A stretch of DNA of 31,429 nt, from contig NW_014577974.1 of assembly GCF_000485595.1 (NCBI RefSeq), positions 19,401 through 50,829 of the forward strand. The letters run 5' to 3'. The DNA comes from Priapulus caudatus (Eukaryota > Priapulida > Priapulimorpha > Priapulimorphida > Priapulidae). The notes under the pieces were generated by a model. That model was not told the origin of the DNA and made no database searches. It was given only the letters and a program-made list of their open reading frames with translations. Below are positions 30,637 through 31,429 of this stretch, piece after piece; positions within the stretch are counted from its first letter, which is position 1, and every line of letters starts with the position of its first letter. A program made the position numbers and the translations under genes.

Positions 30637-31045
30637 ATGCTGCCGTATAAACAGTTCTACGTTAACGTCAAATAGCTTGTAAAAAATTAGCACGTGCTCA
30701 GGATTTACGATTGAACCTGTATAATATGTTGTCTTGGCAAAAATTTTGAGCATCTCTTTGGCAGATTTTGTAGTTCAGCTGCGCACAAATACGAATTTCG
30801 TTGTATGTTAACGGGATTTTTTCTTACTTTAAATTACTTACTATTGACTCAAAATTTCAAGTTAAAACTCCATTTGTTATTAATTTGTTAAGATAAACAT
30901 ACTTAACATATATCGGATTGTTTGAATCAAGGAATATCATTGTATGCTTGCAACTATACCTTGTGCTACAAAATTCAGGCCGTGTGTGCATGCATGCATT
31001 GATGCAGTTGAAACTTCACATTAATAAAAGCCAGTGCAAATGCAA
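30637..31045 (+). other. PSMD1: PSMD1 3' untranslated region with poly(A) signal
   Basis: AT-rich sequence after the stop. An AATAAA hexamer at 31023-31028 is followed by a T-rich stretch, so cleavage probably falls near 31040-31060. A second AATAAA (31225-31230) could serve a longer form. The exact end is inferred. Confidence 0.6.
31023..31028 (+). terminator. Candidate polyadenylation signal AATAAA
   Basis: Canonical hexamer about 390 bp after the PSMD1 stop codon, followed by T-rich sequence. An alternative hexamer lies at 31225-31230. Confidence 0.6.
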
Positions 31046-31385
31046 TTTTTTTTTACTTCGGTTTTCTTTTATTGCTCAAATTTACATCATATCATATCGT
31101 CTTGTATCATATAATATTATATCATGTCATCTTATATCATATAATATCATATCATGTCATCTTATATCATATAATATATCATAAATGTATTAGATTACAT
31201 TGCTCAAATTACTCTAAACACTGAAATAAATAGAGATAACCAGCATTGCGATATTTCATAAATAGTGTTTCCAACAAACCAAATAACTTTTAATGCAACA
31301 TCTTAATACAAATAATGCAATTTTTATAGACTTCGGTTTTCTTTTATTGCTTAAATTTACATCATATCATCTTATATCACACGAG
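31037..31385. repeat. Direct repeat and ATATCAT minisatellite downstream of PSMD1
   Basis: A segment of about 60 bp, marked by ACTTCGGTTTTCTTTTATTG followed by CT(C/T)AAATTTACATCATATC, occurs at about 31037-31097 and 31313-31373. Between them, 31087-31182 is a tandem repeat of ATCATGTCATCTTATATCAT-type units of about 36 bp. Confidence 0.85.
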
Positions 31386-31400
31386 CGCAATCACTAGGGT

Positions 31401-31429
31401 GGGGGGGTAACAACCCCCCCCCCCCCCTA
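31401..31429. repeat. G-run and C-run at the window end
   Basis: A run of eight G is followed within ten bases by a run of about fifteen C. The two could pair as a hairpin. Such homopolymers are prone to sequencing error. Confidence 0.8.

Overview
This is a non-coding-rich stretch of an invertebrate animal genome. Introns are long, with GT-AG boundaries. Microsatellites and minisatellites are abundant (CA, CT, CACT, CAG, CAA, TA, TATACC), and there are several miniature inverted-repeat transposons and one decayed LINE. The only protein-coding gene I can support is the 3' half of PSMD1 (Rpn2), the large scaffold subunit of the 26S proteasome 19S lid/base, on the + strand. I cannot fix the phylum. 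Nothing bacterial, organellar or viral was recognised.

Eight distinct PSMD1 exons are visible, one of them twice, and their order in the window is not the order in the protein. By position the window holds: exon d (2160-2333), exon e (3656-3841), exon f (4720-5052), exon a in a broken copy (8942-9057), exon b (10465-10584), exon c (about 11874-11980), a 10-N gap (15504-15513), exon a again in an intact copy (27750-27864), exon h (29852-29927) and terminal exon i (30557-30636, with the stop). The protein order is a-b-c-d-e-f-(g)-h-i. Exon g, a short conserved stretch between f and h, was not found.

Two pairs of repeated blocks explain the scramble. Block A (about 1-1745) recurs at about 13235-15130, and both copies lead into CAG triplet tracts. 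Block B (about 7674-9345) recurs at about 26507-28117, and both copies carry exon a. If the repeats are overlaps between pieces, the sensible path is 15514-28117, then 7674-15503, then 1-7673, then 28118-31429, which restores a-b-c-d-e-f-h-i. The copies differ mostly by single-base indels, which also break exons a (first copy), b, c and d. This looks like raw long-read sequence or unmerged haplotypes placed in a scaffold. Two larger differences between copies (about 33 bp and about 65 bp) suggest real allelic variation as well. A true tandem partial duplication cannot be excluded from sequence alone.

Mobile elements: a pogo/Tigger-like MITE (3985-4419, TA target duplication); a Harbinger-like MITE with a 53-bp exact terminal inverted repeat (6481-6856, TAA duplication); a palindromic MITE present in both B copies; a hAT-type MITE (25247-25435, 8-bp duplication with one mismatch) that resembles a mammalian Charlie-type repeat; and a 5'-truncated CR1/L2-like LINE tail on the - strand (about 23525-24219).

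The most unusual anonymous structure is a roughly 1.8-kb array (about 17690-19490) of a 15-17 bp unit near TGCGTGCGTGTATAA. I see no convincing new multi-gene system. The valuable observations are the rearranged PSMD1 gene model, the expanded KEKE region in exon f, and the repeat architecture around the splice sites.
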